64,000 bases of DNA from CAZPQV01 sp964588705 (lineage in GTDB: Bacteria; Bacteroidota; Bacteroidia; Flavobacteriales; Weeksellaceae): assembly GCA_964588705.1 (NCBI GenBank), contig CAZPQV010000005.1, positions 10,538 to 74,537 on the forward strand, read 5' to 3'. The position numbers and the translations under genes are program-made. The notes beneath the pieces were generated by a model. The model saw only the letters and a program-made list of their open reading frames with translations. It was not told the origin of the DNA and searched no databases. Position 1 is the first letter of the stretch. Each line of letters opens with the position of its first letter. Of the stretch, positions 56,763 through 64,000 are shown one piece after another.

Positions 56763-59348
56763 ATGGCAAAAACAAAGAAAGAAACCCCTTTAATGACGCA
56801 GTATAACAGCATCAAGGCCAAATATCCTGATGCTCTTTTGCTCTTTAGAGTGGGAGATTTTTACGAAACTTTCGGCACCGATGCCATCAAAGCATCCCAA
56901 GTGTTGGGAATTGTGCTTACCAAAAGAAATAACGGCGATTCTCATATCGAATTGGCGGGATTTCCGCACCATTCCATCGATTCTTATTTGCCCAAACTGG
57001 TTCGTGCCGGACTTCGCGTTGCCATTTGCGACCAGTTGGAAGACCCCAAAACTGTAAAAGGAATCGTGAAACGAGGTGTTACAGAACTGGTGACGCCGGG
57101 CGTTACGTTCAATGATCAGGTTCTGAATTCGAAAAAGAATAATTTCCTGCTTTCGGTTCATAAAGAAAAGGAAAAATATGGCTTGGCATTGGTGGATATT
57201 TCAACGGGAGAATTTTTAGTTTCCGAAGGAAATCTCGAAAAACTGCTTCATATTGTTCACGCTTTCGATCCGAGCGAGATAATTTATCAAAGAACAAAAG
57301 AACTGCCTACTCAACTGAAAGGGAAAAATTCTTTCAAACTGGAAGACTGGGCATATCAGTATAATTACGCCAAAGAAAAACTAACTAATCATTTCAAAAC
57401 AAATTCATTAAAGGGATTTGGTGTTGCAGAAATGCAACTGGGAATTACCGCAGCCGGAGCCATTTTTGCTTATTTGGTTGAAGATACGTACCACGATTTA
57501 CTGAATCATATCACTAAAATTCAGAAAATTCCACAGGACGATTTTCTGATGATGGACAATTTTACGTTGAGAAATCTCGAAATCGTTTATCCATCGAACA
57601 GAGAAGGGAAAAGTCTTTTGGATATTATTGATAAAACTTCTACTCCAATGGGTGGAAGATTGCTGCGAAGAAGAATTATTTTGCCTCTGAAAGACGATAA
57701 CGAAATCAACCGACGCCTTTCGCTCATTGAATTTTTCAACAATGAAGATTATCTGAAATTCGAAATTCAGGGACTGTTAAAAACCATTTCTGATCTCGAC
57801 CGTTTGATGGGAAAATTAGCTTCAGAAAAAATTACACCGAAAGAACTTGGTTATCTGCGGCAGAGTTTAATTTCTATTAAAGAAATCAAAGCAAAACTTC
57901 ATGCACACCACGATGTTTTGGCGTGGCTGGAACCTTTAACTGATCTTTCAGAGCTGATTGATTTTATGCAATCGCATCTGAATAAGGAACTTCCGGTAAG
58001 TTTGTCAAAAGGAAATGTGATTAAAGAAGGTGTTTCTGAAGAACTCGACCGCTTGAGAAATCTGCAGTCAAAAGGCAAAGGTTTTCTTGATGAAATGTGC
58101 CAGCGTGAGATTGAACGCACCGGAATTTCCTCGCTAAAAATTGATTTCAACAACGTTTTCGGATATTATATAGAAGTCCGGAATACACATAAAGACAAAG
58201 TTCCGGAAGCGTGGATCCGTAAGCAGACTTTGGTGAGTGCCGAACGCTACATCACTGAAGAACTGAAAGAATACGAAACCCAAATCCTCGGTGCGGCAGA
58301 AAAAATTTCTGTTTTGGAGCATCAGCTTTACAGAACAGTCTGTGAAAATGTGATGAATTATATTGATCAGATTCAGGGAAATTCAAATATTATTGCACAG
58401 TTGGATGTGGCGGTTGGATTGAGTGAACTTGCTGTTTCTGAGAGTTATACAAGGCCGATTCTGAACGATGGTTTTGCGATAGATTTAAAAGAAGCACGAC
58501 ATCCAATCATTGAAAATGCCCTCCCTTTAGGCGAAAAATACATTCCAAACGATATTTATCTCGATAAAGATTCGCAGCAGATTATTATGGTGACGGGACC
58601 GAATATGGCAGGTAAATCTGCGATACTTCGCCAGACTGCGTTGGTTTGTCTGCTCGCTCAAATCGGAAGTTTTGTTCCGGCAAAGCATGCTGAAATTGGA
58701 GTTTTAGATAAAATTTTCACCAGAGTTGGTGCGACCGATAATATCTCTGCCGGAGAATCGACTTTTATGGTGGAAATGAATGAAGCCGCCAATATTCTCA
58801 ACAATATTTCTGAAAGAAGTCTGATTTTATTGGATGAAATTGGGCGCGGAACATCAACGTATGATGGCGTTTCCATCGCTTGGGCGATTGCGGAATATCT
58901 GCACCAGCACCCGACGCAAGCGAAAACACTTTTTGCCACACACTATCACGAACTGAATGAAATGACTCTGAATTTTGAAAGAATAAAAAATTTCCACGTT
59001 ACGATTCAGGAGAATAACGGAAATATTATCTTTTTAAGAAAATTGGTTCAGGGCGGAAGTGAACACAGTTTCGGGATTCACGTGGCGAAATTGGCAGGAA
59101 TGCCTGCAAAAGTCGTGAACCGAGCCAACGAAATTCTGAAAACATTGGAAGAAAGCAGGACGCAAGGCAGTTCGAAAGAGAAAATAAAAAAGGTTACTGA
59201 AGAAAATCTTCAACTGTCATTTTTTCAGTTAGATGATCCGGTTTTGGAAAATATCCGTGAAGAATTGACGAAAATCGACATCAATACACTGACGCCAATC
59301 GAAGCGCTGATGAAGCTGAATGCGATTAAAAAGATGATTGGAAAATAA
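56763..59348 (+). CDS. mutS: DNA mismatch repair protein MutS
   Basis: Recognises mismatches and small loops and starts repair with MutL. The 861 residues are of the MutS1 class: N-terminal mismatch-binding domain with LLFRVGDFYETFGTDA, where the F-x-E reading of the mismatch is FYE, the connector and lever parts, the clamp, and the C-terminal ATPase with Walker A TGPNMAGKSAI (residues 611-621), GESTFMVEMNEAANIL, Walker B LLDEIGRGTSTYDG and FATHYHEL. The C-terminal helices close the dimer. Length is normal. Monocistronic. Its stop is only two bases from the stop of the frameshifted convergent gene. Confidence 0.98.
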   Translation: MAKTKKETPLMTQYNSIKAKYPDALLLFRVGDFYETFGTDAIKASQVLGIVLTKRNNGDSHIELAGFPHHSIDSYLPKLVRAGLRVAICDQLEDPKTVKGIVKRGVTELVTPGVTFNDQVLNSKKNNFLLSVHKEKEKYGLALVDISTGEFLVSEGNLEKLLHIVHAFDPSEIIYQRTKELPTQLKGKNSFKLEDWAYQYNYAKEKLTNHFKTNSLKGFGVAEMQLGITAAGAIFAYLVEDTYHDLLNHITKIQKIPQDDFLMMDNFTLRNLEIVYPSNREGKSLLDIIDKTSTPMGGRLLRRRIILPLKDDNEINRRLSLIEFFNNEDYLKFEIQGLLKTISDLDRLMGKLASEKITPKELGYLRQSLISIKEIKAKLHAHHDVLAWLEPLTDLSELIDFMQSHLNKELPVSLSKGNVIKEGVSEELDRLRNLQSKGKGFLDEMCQREIERTGISSLKIDFNNVFGYYIEVRNTHKDKVPEAWIRKQTLVSAERYITEELKEYETQILGAAEKISVLEHQLYRTVCENVMNYIDQIQGNSNIIAQLDVAVGLSELAVSESYTRPILNDGFAIDLKEARHPIIENALPLGEKYIPNDIYLDKDSQQIIMVTGPNMAGKSAILRQTALVCLLAQIGSFVPAKHAEIGVLDKIFTRVGATDNISAGESTFMVEMNEAANILNNISERSLILLDEIGRGTSTYDGVSIAWAIAEYLHQHPTQAKTLFATHYHELNEMTLNFERIKNFHVTIQENNGNIIFLRKLVQGGSEHSFGIHVAKLAGMPAKVVNRANEILKTLEESRTQGSSKEKIKKVTEENLQLSFFQLDDPVLENIREELTKIDINTLTPIEALMKLNAIKKMIGK

Positions 59349-59350
59349 TA

Positions 59351-59730
59351 TTATTCAAAATTAATATTTAAAGGGACTCGAAAACGGTATCTCACAGGCT
59401 CTCCGTTGATGGTTGCGGGTTTCCACCAGTTCTTTATTTTTTTAAGTGAGCGGATCGCTTCCTGTTTGAACGATTCGTTGTCACTTTTAGCGGTGATATG
59501 ACTTATTTTTCCATTTTTTTCTACAATGAATTGCGTTCACAAAATGTATTTTCAGTGACGTTTATTTTGCGCATTCGGAAATTGTCGGCAATCATTTTCC
59601 TGAGATTTTCATATCCTAAAGGAAATTCAGCTGGCTTTTCTACTTCTACATAATACGGTAGATCAGGTTTTTCTTGAGAAAACGCTAAGGAGGAAAAGAG
59701 TAAAGCAAATAGGAAAAATATTATTTTCAT
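59351..59730 (-). pseudogene. TonB C-terminal-like secreted protein, frameshifted
   Basis: Two frames on the minus strand together make one gene. From ATG 59730 comes a signal peptide (MKIIFFLFALLFSSLAFSQ) and a short mature part to KINVTENTFCERNSL, then a stop. In another frame the sequence TQFIVEKNGKISHITAKSD, then FKQEAIRSLKKIKNWWKPAT and RFRVPLNINFE, runs to a stop at 59351-59353; this is a typical TonB C-terminal domain. The break is near 59525-59540 and needs one base added or two removed. The gene may be truly broken or the sequence may contain an error beside short T and A runs. It follows the small lipoprotein gene by four bases. Restored length about 126 residues. Confidence 0.85.
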
Positions 59731-59734
59731 AATA

Positions 59735-60058
59735 CTAAATTGGAACAAAAATAACAGCCAAAATCGCTGCAGCGCCAATTGCAAGTGAACTCAACAAATC
59801 AAGTTTATCTACTTCCCTAATCTCATTTTTTGGAATTGTAATGATCTCTCCTGTTTTTGTTTTGCCATAAATGTTATCAGCATCAGTTTTTACAACTTCT
59901 ACTTTTACAATAGAGGCATCATTTTTCTGAATAGTATATTTCTTGTAAAGTTCTAAAGAATTATCACGCAAAGGTTTGTGGGCATCAACAACCCGAATTT
60001 GACAGGAAGAAAACAAAAATGCAAATAAAACTGCAAAAACCCATATCGTTTTTTTCAT
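59735..60058 (-). CDS. Small lipoprotein with C-terminal membrane helix, unknown function
   Basis: A 107-residue protein from ATG 60058: lipoprotein signal MKKTIWVFAVLFAFLFSSC (Cys19), a soluble stretch of about 60 residues with a KVEVVKTDADNIYGKTKTGEIITIPKNEIREVDKLD region that looks like a small SH3-like or barrel-type element, then SSLAIGAAAILAVIFVPI as a terminal hydrophobic helix. I do not recognise a named family with certainty. The frame extends 40 codons further upstream into the flavoprotein gene, but only this start gives a signal peptide. The TonB-like pseudogene follows by four bases. Confidence 0.8.
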   Translation of the reverse strand: MKKTIWVFAVLFAFLFSSCQIRVVDAHKPLRDNSLELYKKYTIQKNDASIVKVEVVKTDADNIYGKTKTGEIITIPKNEIREVDKLDLLSSLAIGAAAILAVIFVPI

Positions 60059-60129
60059 GATGATTAATTTTTTCAAATTTAAATAAAATAAAGATAAATA
60101 CACGGCCCGAGACTTATTATAAATAGAAT

Positions 60130-61335
60130 TTATTTTGCGTTCAAATCCTGTGCAATGATCCAAGCTTCGCTCCAGCACGCCTGAAAATTAAAACCTCCTG
60201 TTACCGCATCAATATTCAGAACTTCGCCGGCGATGTAGAGGTTTTCCAAGATTTTGGAAGACATATTTTTGAAATTAATTTCCTTAAGTTCTACACCTCC
60301 CGCAGTTACAAACTCGTCTTTGAAGGTGGATTTTCCGTCCACTTTAAAGGTTTTTCTGCAAAGATTTTCAAGCAAGGATTTCATTTCCTGTCCCGAAATA
60401 TTCGCGATTTGTTTTTCGGAATTGATGTTTGAAATCTCTAAAAGTTTGTTCCAGAAACGGTTCGTGACATCGTAGATTTTGCTTTGTCCGATGGTTTTCT
60501 TAGGATGATTTTGCTTGAATTCTAAGAACAGAGCTTCGGCTTCGTAAATGGTTTTTGCAATGAAGTTGACTTCAATTTCAAACTTGTAATTCAAGTCGAA
60601 AAGTTCCCGTGCTTTCCAAGCAGAAATTTTTAGAATCGCCGGCCCCGAAAGTCCCCAATGCGTGATGAGCAGTGGTCCACTTTCATCCGTTTTGAGTGAT
60701 GGAATGGAAACTTCGGCGTAATCGAAACTGGTTCCTGGCAGATCGTTCAGTAAATCATCTTTGATGTTAAAAGTAAAAAGCGACGGCACCGCAGGAACCG
60801 TTTTATGACCTAAATTTTCAAGAATTTTCAATGATTTTGGCGAACTCCCAGTAGCGTAAACGATATAATCCGCGACAAAATCTCCATTATTGGTTTTAAT
60901 TAAATATTGATTTTCAGTTTTTTGAATTTCTTTCACAGCAGTTTTGGTCTTAAGCTCTGCCTTTGCCTCAACCTCATTCAAAAAACAGTTGATGATGGTT
61001 TGGGAGGAATTACTTTCGGGGAAAATACGATTGTCGTCTTCAATCTTTAGAGGAACGTTTCTGTTTTCGAACCATTCCATGGTATCGCCCGGTTGAAATT
61101 TGCTGAAAACACTCATCAATTCTTTATTTCCACGAGGGTAAAACTGAACGAGTTCGCGTGGATCAAAACAGGCATGTGTCACATTGCACCTTCCGCCACC
61201 CGAAATTTTTACTTTCTGTAAAACATCGGAATTCTGTTCGAGGATTTTTATTTGAAACATGGTTTCATCGAGATTAGCAGCACAGAAAAATCCTGCTGCA
61301 CCTCCACCGATGATGATAATTTGCTTTTTATTCAT
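60130..61335 (-). CDS. HI0933-family FAD-dependent oxidoreductase (YhiN/BaiN type)
   Basis: A 401-residue flavoprotein of the HI0933 family. The FAD fold is IIIIGGGAAGFFCAANL (residues 6-22), followed by the family motif KVKISGGGRCNVTHACFDP; YIVYATGSSPKSLK is the second nucleotide contact, and FKDEFVTAGGVELKEINFKNM plus LYIAGEVLNIDAVTGGFNFQACWSEAWIIAQ at the end are diagnostic. Substrate is unknown; one relative is reported to act on bile acid intermediates and others are simply annotated as aminoacetone oxidase-like. Transcribed leftwards ahead of the small lipoprotein gene. Confidence 0.93.
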   Translation of the reverse strand: MNKKQIIIIGGGAAGFFCAANLDETMFQIKILEQNSDVLQKVKISGGGRCNVTHACFDPRELVQFYPRGNKELMSVFSKFQPGDTMEWFENRNVPLKIEDDNRIFPESNSSQTIINCFLNEVEAKAELKTKTAVKEIQKTENQYLIKTNNGDFVADYIVYATGSSPKSLKILENLGHKTVPAVPSLFTFNIKDDLLNDLPGTSFDYAEVSIPSLKTDESGPLLITHWGLSGPAILKISAWKARELFDLNYKFEIEVNFIAKTIYEAEALFLEFKQNHPKKTIGQSKIYDVTNRFWNKLLEISNINSEKQIANISGQEMKSLLENLCRKTFKVDGKSTFKDEFVTAGGVELKEINFKNMSSKILENLYIAGEVLNIDAVTGGFNFQACWSEAWIIAQDLNAK

Positions 61336-61414
61336 AAAGTCTTTCGCAAAAATACAATTTTTCTAAACGGCCATTAATCCTTAATTTTGAAACCTCAATC
61401 TTTTTTCGAAGCCT

Positions 61415-61550
61415 AAAGTCCGCAATAGGGATTGCAGTGGTTATCCTTTTTTTTAGATGGCTAGTGCGCAGGAAAAAAAAGATATGAACGGAAAGCCCGG
61501 CCCGACGCGGCTGCTTCTGCATGGAAAGGGATTGCCATAAAAAAATAACA
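61415..61550. repeat. GC-rich structured intergenic element
   Basis: An island of different composition in an AT-rich spacer. It begins and ends with AGGGATTGC (61427-61435 and 61527-61535, exactly 100 bases apart). Between them are a T8 / A8 hairpin with flanking ATCC / GATAT (61442-61454 with 61473-61485) and GGAAAGCCCGGCCCGACGCG (61490-61509). From memory it resembles an element repeated in spacers of many flavobacterial genomes; no protein fits convincingly on either strand. Confidence 0.65.
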
Positions 61551-61575
61551 GGAAATACTTAAAACTATTATATAC

Positions 61576-62103
61576 ATGTCAACATACTACCATAAATTTG
61601 AAGTACGCTGGAGAGATATTGATGCTAATAAACACCTTGGCAATTCGTCGTATGTGGAATATTGCGCGCAAACGAGAATGTCGTTTATGAAGAAGCATAA
61701 AATGGGACTTTCTGAACTGAACCGTTGGGGAATTGGGCCGGTTATTCTGCATGAAAGATTCTCGTTTTTCAGGGAGATTTACATGGATCAGGAAGTTTAT
61801 GTGAGTCTGGAAATTGACGGTATTGCAGAGGATGCGAGTATCTATCAGTTTGTGCACAAATTTTATCTTCCGGATGGAACACACTGTGCAACTTCTGAAG
61901 CATTCGGGGTGTGGATTGATATGATGCTGCGGAAATCGACAACGCCGCCGGATGATATTCTGGAGGTGATGAACCGCTATAAATCCAAAGATGCCAAAGT
62001 ATTTACAAAAGCCGATATTAAAGCACTGCCTTTTAAGCCGGAAAATATTGATGCGTCAACTTTTGAGGAGAAAAACTGGACGAAAATTAAACTAAGATCA
62101 TAA
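61576..62103 (+). CDS. Acyl-CoA thioesterase (4HBT hotdog family)
   Basis: A 175-residue hotdog-fold thioesterase. The opening EVRWRDIDANKHLGNSSYVEYCAQTRMSFM corresponds to the family pattern V-R-W-x-D-x-D-x-x-x-H-x-x-N, with the catalytic Asp/His positions kept, and ISLEIDGIAEDASIYQF-like central strand (VYVSLEIDGIAEDASIYQF) follows. About 40 C-terminal residues form an extension (KSKDAKVFTKADIKALPFKPENI). Substrates may be medium or long-chain acyl-CoAs; not determinable. It is separated by only one base from thiL, so the two genes are co-transcribed. Confidence 0.88.
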   Translation: MSTYYHKFEVRWRDIDANKHLGNSSYVEYCAQTRMSFMKKHKMGLSELNRWGIGPVILHERFSFFREIYMDQEVYVSLEIDGIAEDASIYQFVHKFYLPDGTHCATSEAFGVWIDMMLRKSTTPPDDILEVMNRYKSKDAKVFTKADIKALPFKPENIDASTFEEKNWTKIKLRS

Positions 62104-62104
62104 T

Positions 62105-63145
62105 ATGTCGGAACAACTTACACCTATATCAGCACTGGGAGAATTCGGGTTGATAAAACGCCTCACCGAAAAATTTAGTTTAGTGAATAAATCATCGGAA
62201 TTATCGGTTGGTGATGATGCGGCGGTTATAGATTCCGAAGGAAAAAAAATCGTTGTAACGACTGATGTTTTGGCGGAAGGTGTCCATTTTAATCTTGGAT
62301 ATGTTCCTTTGAAGCATTTGGGCTATAAAGCCGTGGTAGTGAACCTGAGTGATGTGGCGGCAATGAATGCTGTGCCCACGCAGATTTTGGTTTCTGTTGC
62401 GGTTTCGAACCGTTTTCCGGTAGAAGCACTAGATGAAATCTATGCCGGAATAAAACTCGCCTGCGATTACTATAAAGTAGATTTAGTGGGAGGCGATACC
62501 ACAAGTTCTACATCCGGGTTGGTGATGAGTATTACAGCGATTGGAATGGAATCTGCCGATAAAATTGTAAAAAGAAACGGTGCTAAAACCAATGATTTAC
62601 TGGTAGTGAGCGGAGATTTAGGAGGCGCATATCTTGGACTTCAAATTTTGGAAAGAGAACATTCTGTTTTTCTTGCCAATCCAGATATGCAGCCGGAAAT
62701 GGAAGGTTATGATTATATTCTGGAACGACAGTTGAAGCCGGAAGCAAGAACCGATGTGAAGAAAATCTTAGAAGAACTGGATGTTTTACCGACTTCAATG
62801 ATTGATGTTTCTGATGGTTTGGCATCTGAAATTCTGCATCTTTCTGATCAGTCGAAAATCGGATTCCGTTTGTACGAAGAGAAAATCCCGATGGATACGC
62901 TTACGATTACCACAGCCGACGAACTCAATCTGAATCCGGTAATGTGTGCTTTGAGCGGTGGCGAAGATTACGAACTGCTGTTTACCATTTCACCTAATGA
63001 TTACGATAAAATAAATAACCATCCGGACTTCACGGTGATTGGTCACGCGGTGGATTTGGAGCAGGGAAATTTTATGGTGGCTCGCGGTAGTAATGAACTG
63101 GTGGCACTTACAGCACAGGGTTGGGATCCTTTCCTGAAAAAATAA
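62105..63145 (+). CDS. thiL: Thiamine-monophosphate kinase ThiL
   Basis: Phosphorylates thiamine monophosphate to the active diphosphate, the last step of vitamin B1 synthesis. The 346-residue protein of the AIR synthase-like fold has GEFGLIKRLTEKF, LSVGDDAAVI (about residues 34-43), TDVLAEGVHFNLGYVPLKHLGYKAVVVNLSDVAAMNA, LVGGDTTSS (about 126-134) and MIDVSDGLASEILHL, with CALSGGEDYELLFT toward the C-terminus, all ThiL landmarks for Mg and ATP binding. It directly follows the thioesterase gene. The gene after it is bioB, so two cofactor genes lie together. Confidence 0.96.
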   Translation: MSEQLTPISALGEFGLIKRLTEKFSLVNKSSELSVGDDAAVIDSEGKKIVVTTDVLAEGVHFNLGYVPLKHLGYKAVVVNLSDVAAMNAVPTQILVSVAVSNRFPVEALDEIYAGIKLACDYYKVDLVGGDTTSSTSGLVMSITAIGMESADKIVKRNGAKTNDLLVVSGDLGGAYLGLQILEREHSVFLANPDMQPEMEGYDYILERQLKPEARTDVKKILEELDVLPTSMIDVSDGLASEILHLSDQSKIGFRLYEEKIPMDTLTITTADELNLNPVMCALSGGEDYELLFTISPNDYDKINNHPDFTVIGHAVDLEQGNFMVARGSNELVALTAQGWDPFLKK

Positions 63146-63176
63146 ACTTAATAAAAAAATCTATAAAAAAGTAAAA

Positions 63177-64000
63177 ATGACAAAAAACAATTGGTCATCG
63201 GAAGAGATTTTGGCCATTTACAACCTGCCTTTTTCGGAACTGATTTATCGTGCTGCCTCGGTGCACCGCGAACATCACGACCCCAATAAAGTACAGGTTT
63301 CTTCACTGATTTCCGTAAAGACCGGTGGCTGTCCGGAAGATTGTGGCTATTGTCCGCAGGCGGCGAGGTACCACACGAATGTGAAAATGAGCGGTTTGCT
63401 AACGGTTGATGAAGTTAAAAACCAGGCGATGAACGCTAAGTCCAATGGTTCTTCAAGGGTTTGTTTGGGAGCAGCCTGGAGAAATGTGAAGGATGGGCCG
63501 GAGTTCGAGCAAGTTTTGGATATGGTTCGCGAAGTCACAAAACTGGATATGGAGGTTTGCTGTACTTTGGGAATGATTACCGAAAATCAGGCAAAACGGT
63601 TGGAAGAAGCCGGCCTTTATGCTTACAACCATAATATCGACAGCAGCGAAGAATATTACAAAGAAGTTATTTCTACCCGCGCCTTTGAGGATCGATTGGA
63701 AACAATTGGAAATGTTCGTAAAACCTCTATCACGCTTTGTTCGGGTGGGATCATCGGAATGGGAGAAAGCGTTGAAGACCGTTGCGGAATGCTGAAAGTT
63801 CTCGCCAATATGACGCCGCAACCTGAAAGTGTACCGATTAACGCTTTAGTTGCTGTTGAAGGAACACCGATGGAGGATGAAAAACCAGTTGATATTTTTG
63901 AGTTTGTGAGAATGGTGGCAACCACCCGAATTGTTTTACCTAAAACCCAGGTTCGCCTTTCTGCAGGGAGAACTGCGATGTCTCCGGAAGGGCAGGCACT
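63177..64000 (+). CDS. bioB: Biotin synthase BioB, 5' part
   Basis: Radical SAM enzyme that inserts sulfur into dethiobiotin. The window contains the first 274 codons from ATG 63177 (MTKNNWSSEEILAIYNLPF); the rest lies beyond 64000. The C-x3-C-x2-C cluster motif is TGGCPEDCGYCPQAARYHT (Cys52, Cys56, Cys59). Further landmarks are RVCLGAAWRNVKDG, the conserved C-C in MEVCCTLGM, AYNHNIDSSEEYY, CSGGIIGMGE and INALVAVEGTPME, and the Arg ligand region QVRLSAGR just before the window ends. It starts 31 bases after thiL and is probably in the same transcript. Confidence 0.97.
   Translation, partial: MTKNNWSSEEILAIYNLPFSELIYRAASVHREHHDPNKVQVSSLISVKTGGCPEDCGYCPQAARYHTNVKMSGLLTVDEVKNQAMNAKSNGSSRVCLGAAWRNVKDGPEFEQVLDMVREVTKLDMEVCCTLGMITENQAKRLEEAGLYAYNHNIDSSEEYYKEVISTRAFEDRLETIGNVRKTSITLCSGGIIGMGESVEDRCGMLKVLANMTPQPESVPINALVAVEGTPMEDEKPVDIFEFVRMVATTRIVLPKTQVRLSAGRTAMSPEGQA

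Noticed and set aside
61328..61522. 64-codon minus-strand frame over the GC-rich element
   Set aside because: Composition is Arg/Leu/Lys-rich without hydrophobic pattern or family resemblance; it runs through a hairpin and direct repeat, which fits a non-coding element better.
1..64000. Prophage, insertion sequence, integron or secretion-system island
   Set aside because: I saw no transposase, integrase, phage structural gene or terminal inverted repeat; gene content and order are those of core chromosome.

Overview
This window is a chromosomal stretch from a member of the Bacteroidetes, most likely a flavobacterium of the Chryseobacterium type (family Weeksellaceae). The basis is AT-rich DNA, promoters of the TTTG / TAnnTTTG type rather than TTGACA/TATAAT, almost no Shine-Dalgarno sequences, and families typical of this group: DUF2797, DUF4382, a small DUF2795-like acidic protein, bacilliredoxin, a long-tailed FtsZ, an SpmA-SpmB fusion, S9A prolyl oligopeptidase lipoprotein and AccD without a zinc finger. 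Species is inference. The assembly is draft: there is a run of ten N at 17067-17076, and one gene near 59.5 kb is frameshifted.

Layout. 1-11.2 kb: tail of a LytTR regulator, mnmA, a small outer-membrane protein, a secreted prolyl oligopeptidase, a DUF4382 lipoprotein, a very long AsmA-like envelope protein, DUF2797 and a nucleotide-sugar epimerase. 11.3-19.2 kb: housekeeping genes (secA, a ROK sugar kinase, lipoprotein msrA, a DUF3267 protease, an ElaA-type acetyltransferase, engB, an alpha/beta hydrolase). 19.4-36 kb: a complete division and cell wall (dcw) cluster in the order mraZ-rsmH-ftsL-ftsI-murE-mraY-murD-ftsW-murG-murC-ftsQ-ftsA-ftsZ, followed by a yqeY-like gene. It lacks murF and ddl and begins with a recognisable MraZ operator of three pentamers at 10-bp spacing. 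36.3-41.5 kb: bacilliredoxin, two small helical proteins, a nucleoside-gate membrane protein and an EF-G paralogue with altered GTPase motifs.

41.6-48.0 kb is the most interesting region. A cysteine-containing Rrf2 regulator is followed by a protein with three tandem DUF2249 domains fused to a RIC/YtfE-like hemerythrin domain, an NDH-2 type flavoprotein, a stand-alone hemerythrin, a DUF1858-DUF2249-DUF2249 protein, a twelve-helix membrane protein resembling NnrS or heme-copper oxidase subunit I, and a MIP18-type Fe-S assembly factor. A 24-bp imperfect palindrome occurs before both the regulator and the fusion gene. I read this as a nitric-oxide or oxidative Fe-S damage response locus; this is inference from families and layout.

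48-64 kb: a PLP homeostasis protein, an M14 peptidase, DinB, a DUF6973-like protein, accD, fbaA, nadK with a CBS partner, a 2'-5' RNA ligase-like protein behind a possible attenuator, a SpoU methyltransferase, mutS, a frameshifted TonB-like gene, a small lipoprotein, an HI0933-type flavoprotein, a thioesterase, thiL and the start of bioB.

Many spacers carry short-word or palindromic repeats of several families, including one GC-rich element at about 61.4-61.55 kb. I saw no tRNA, rRNA, CRISPR array, insertion sequence or prophage.
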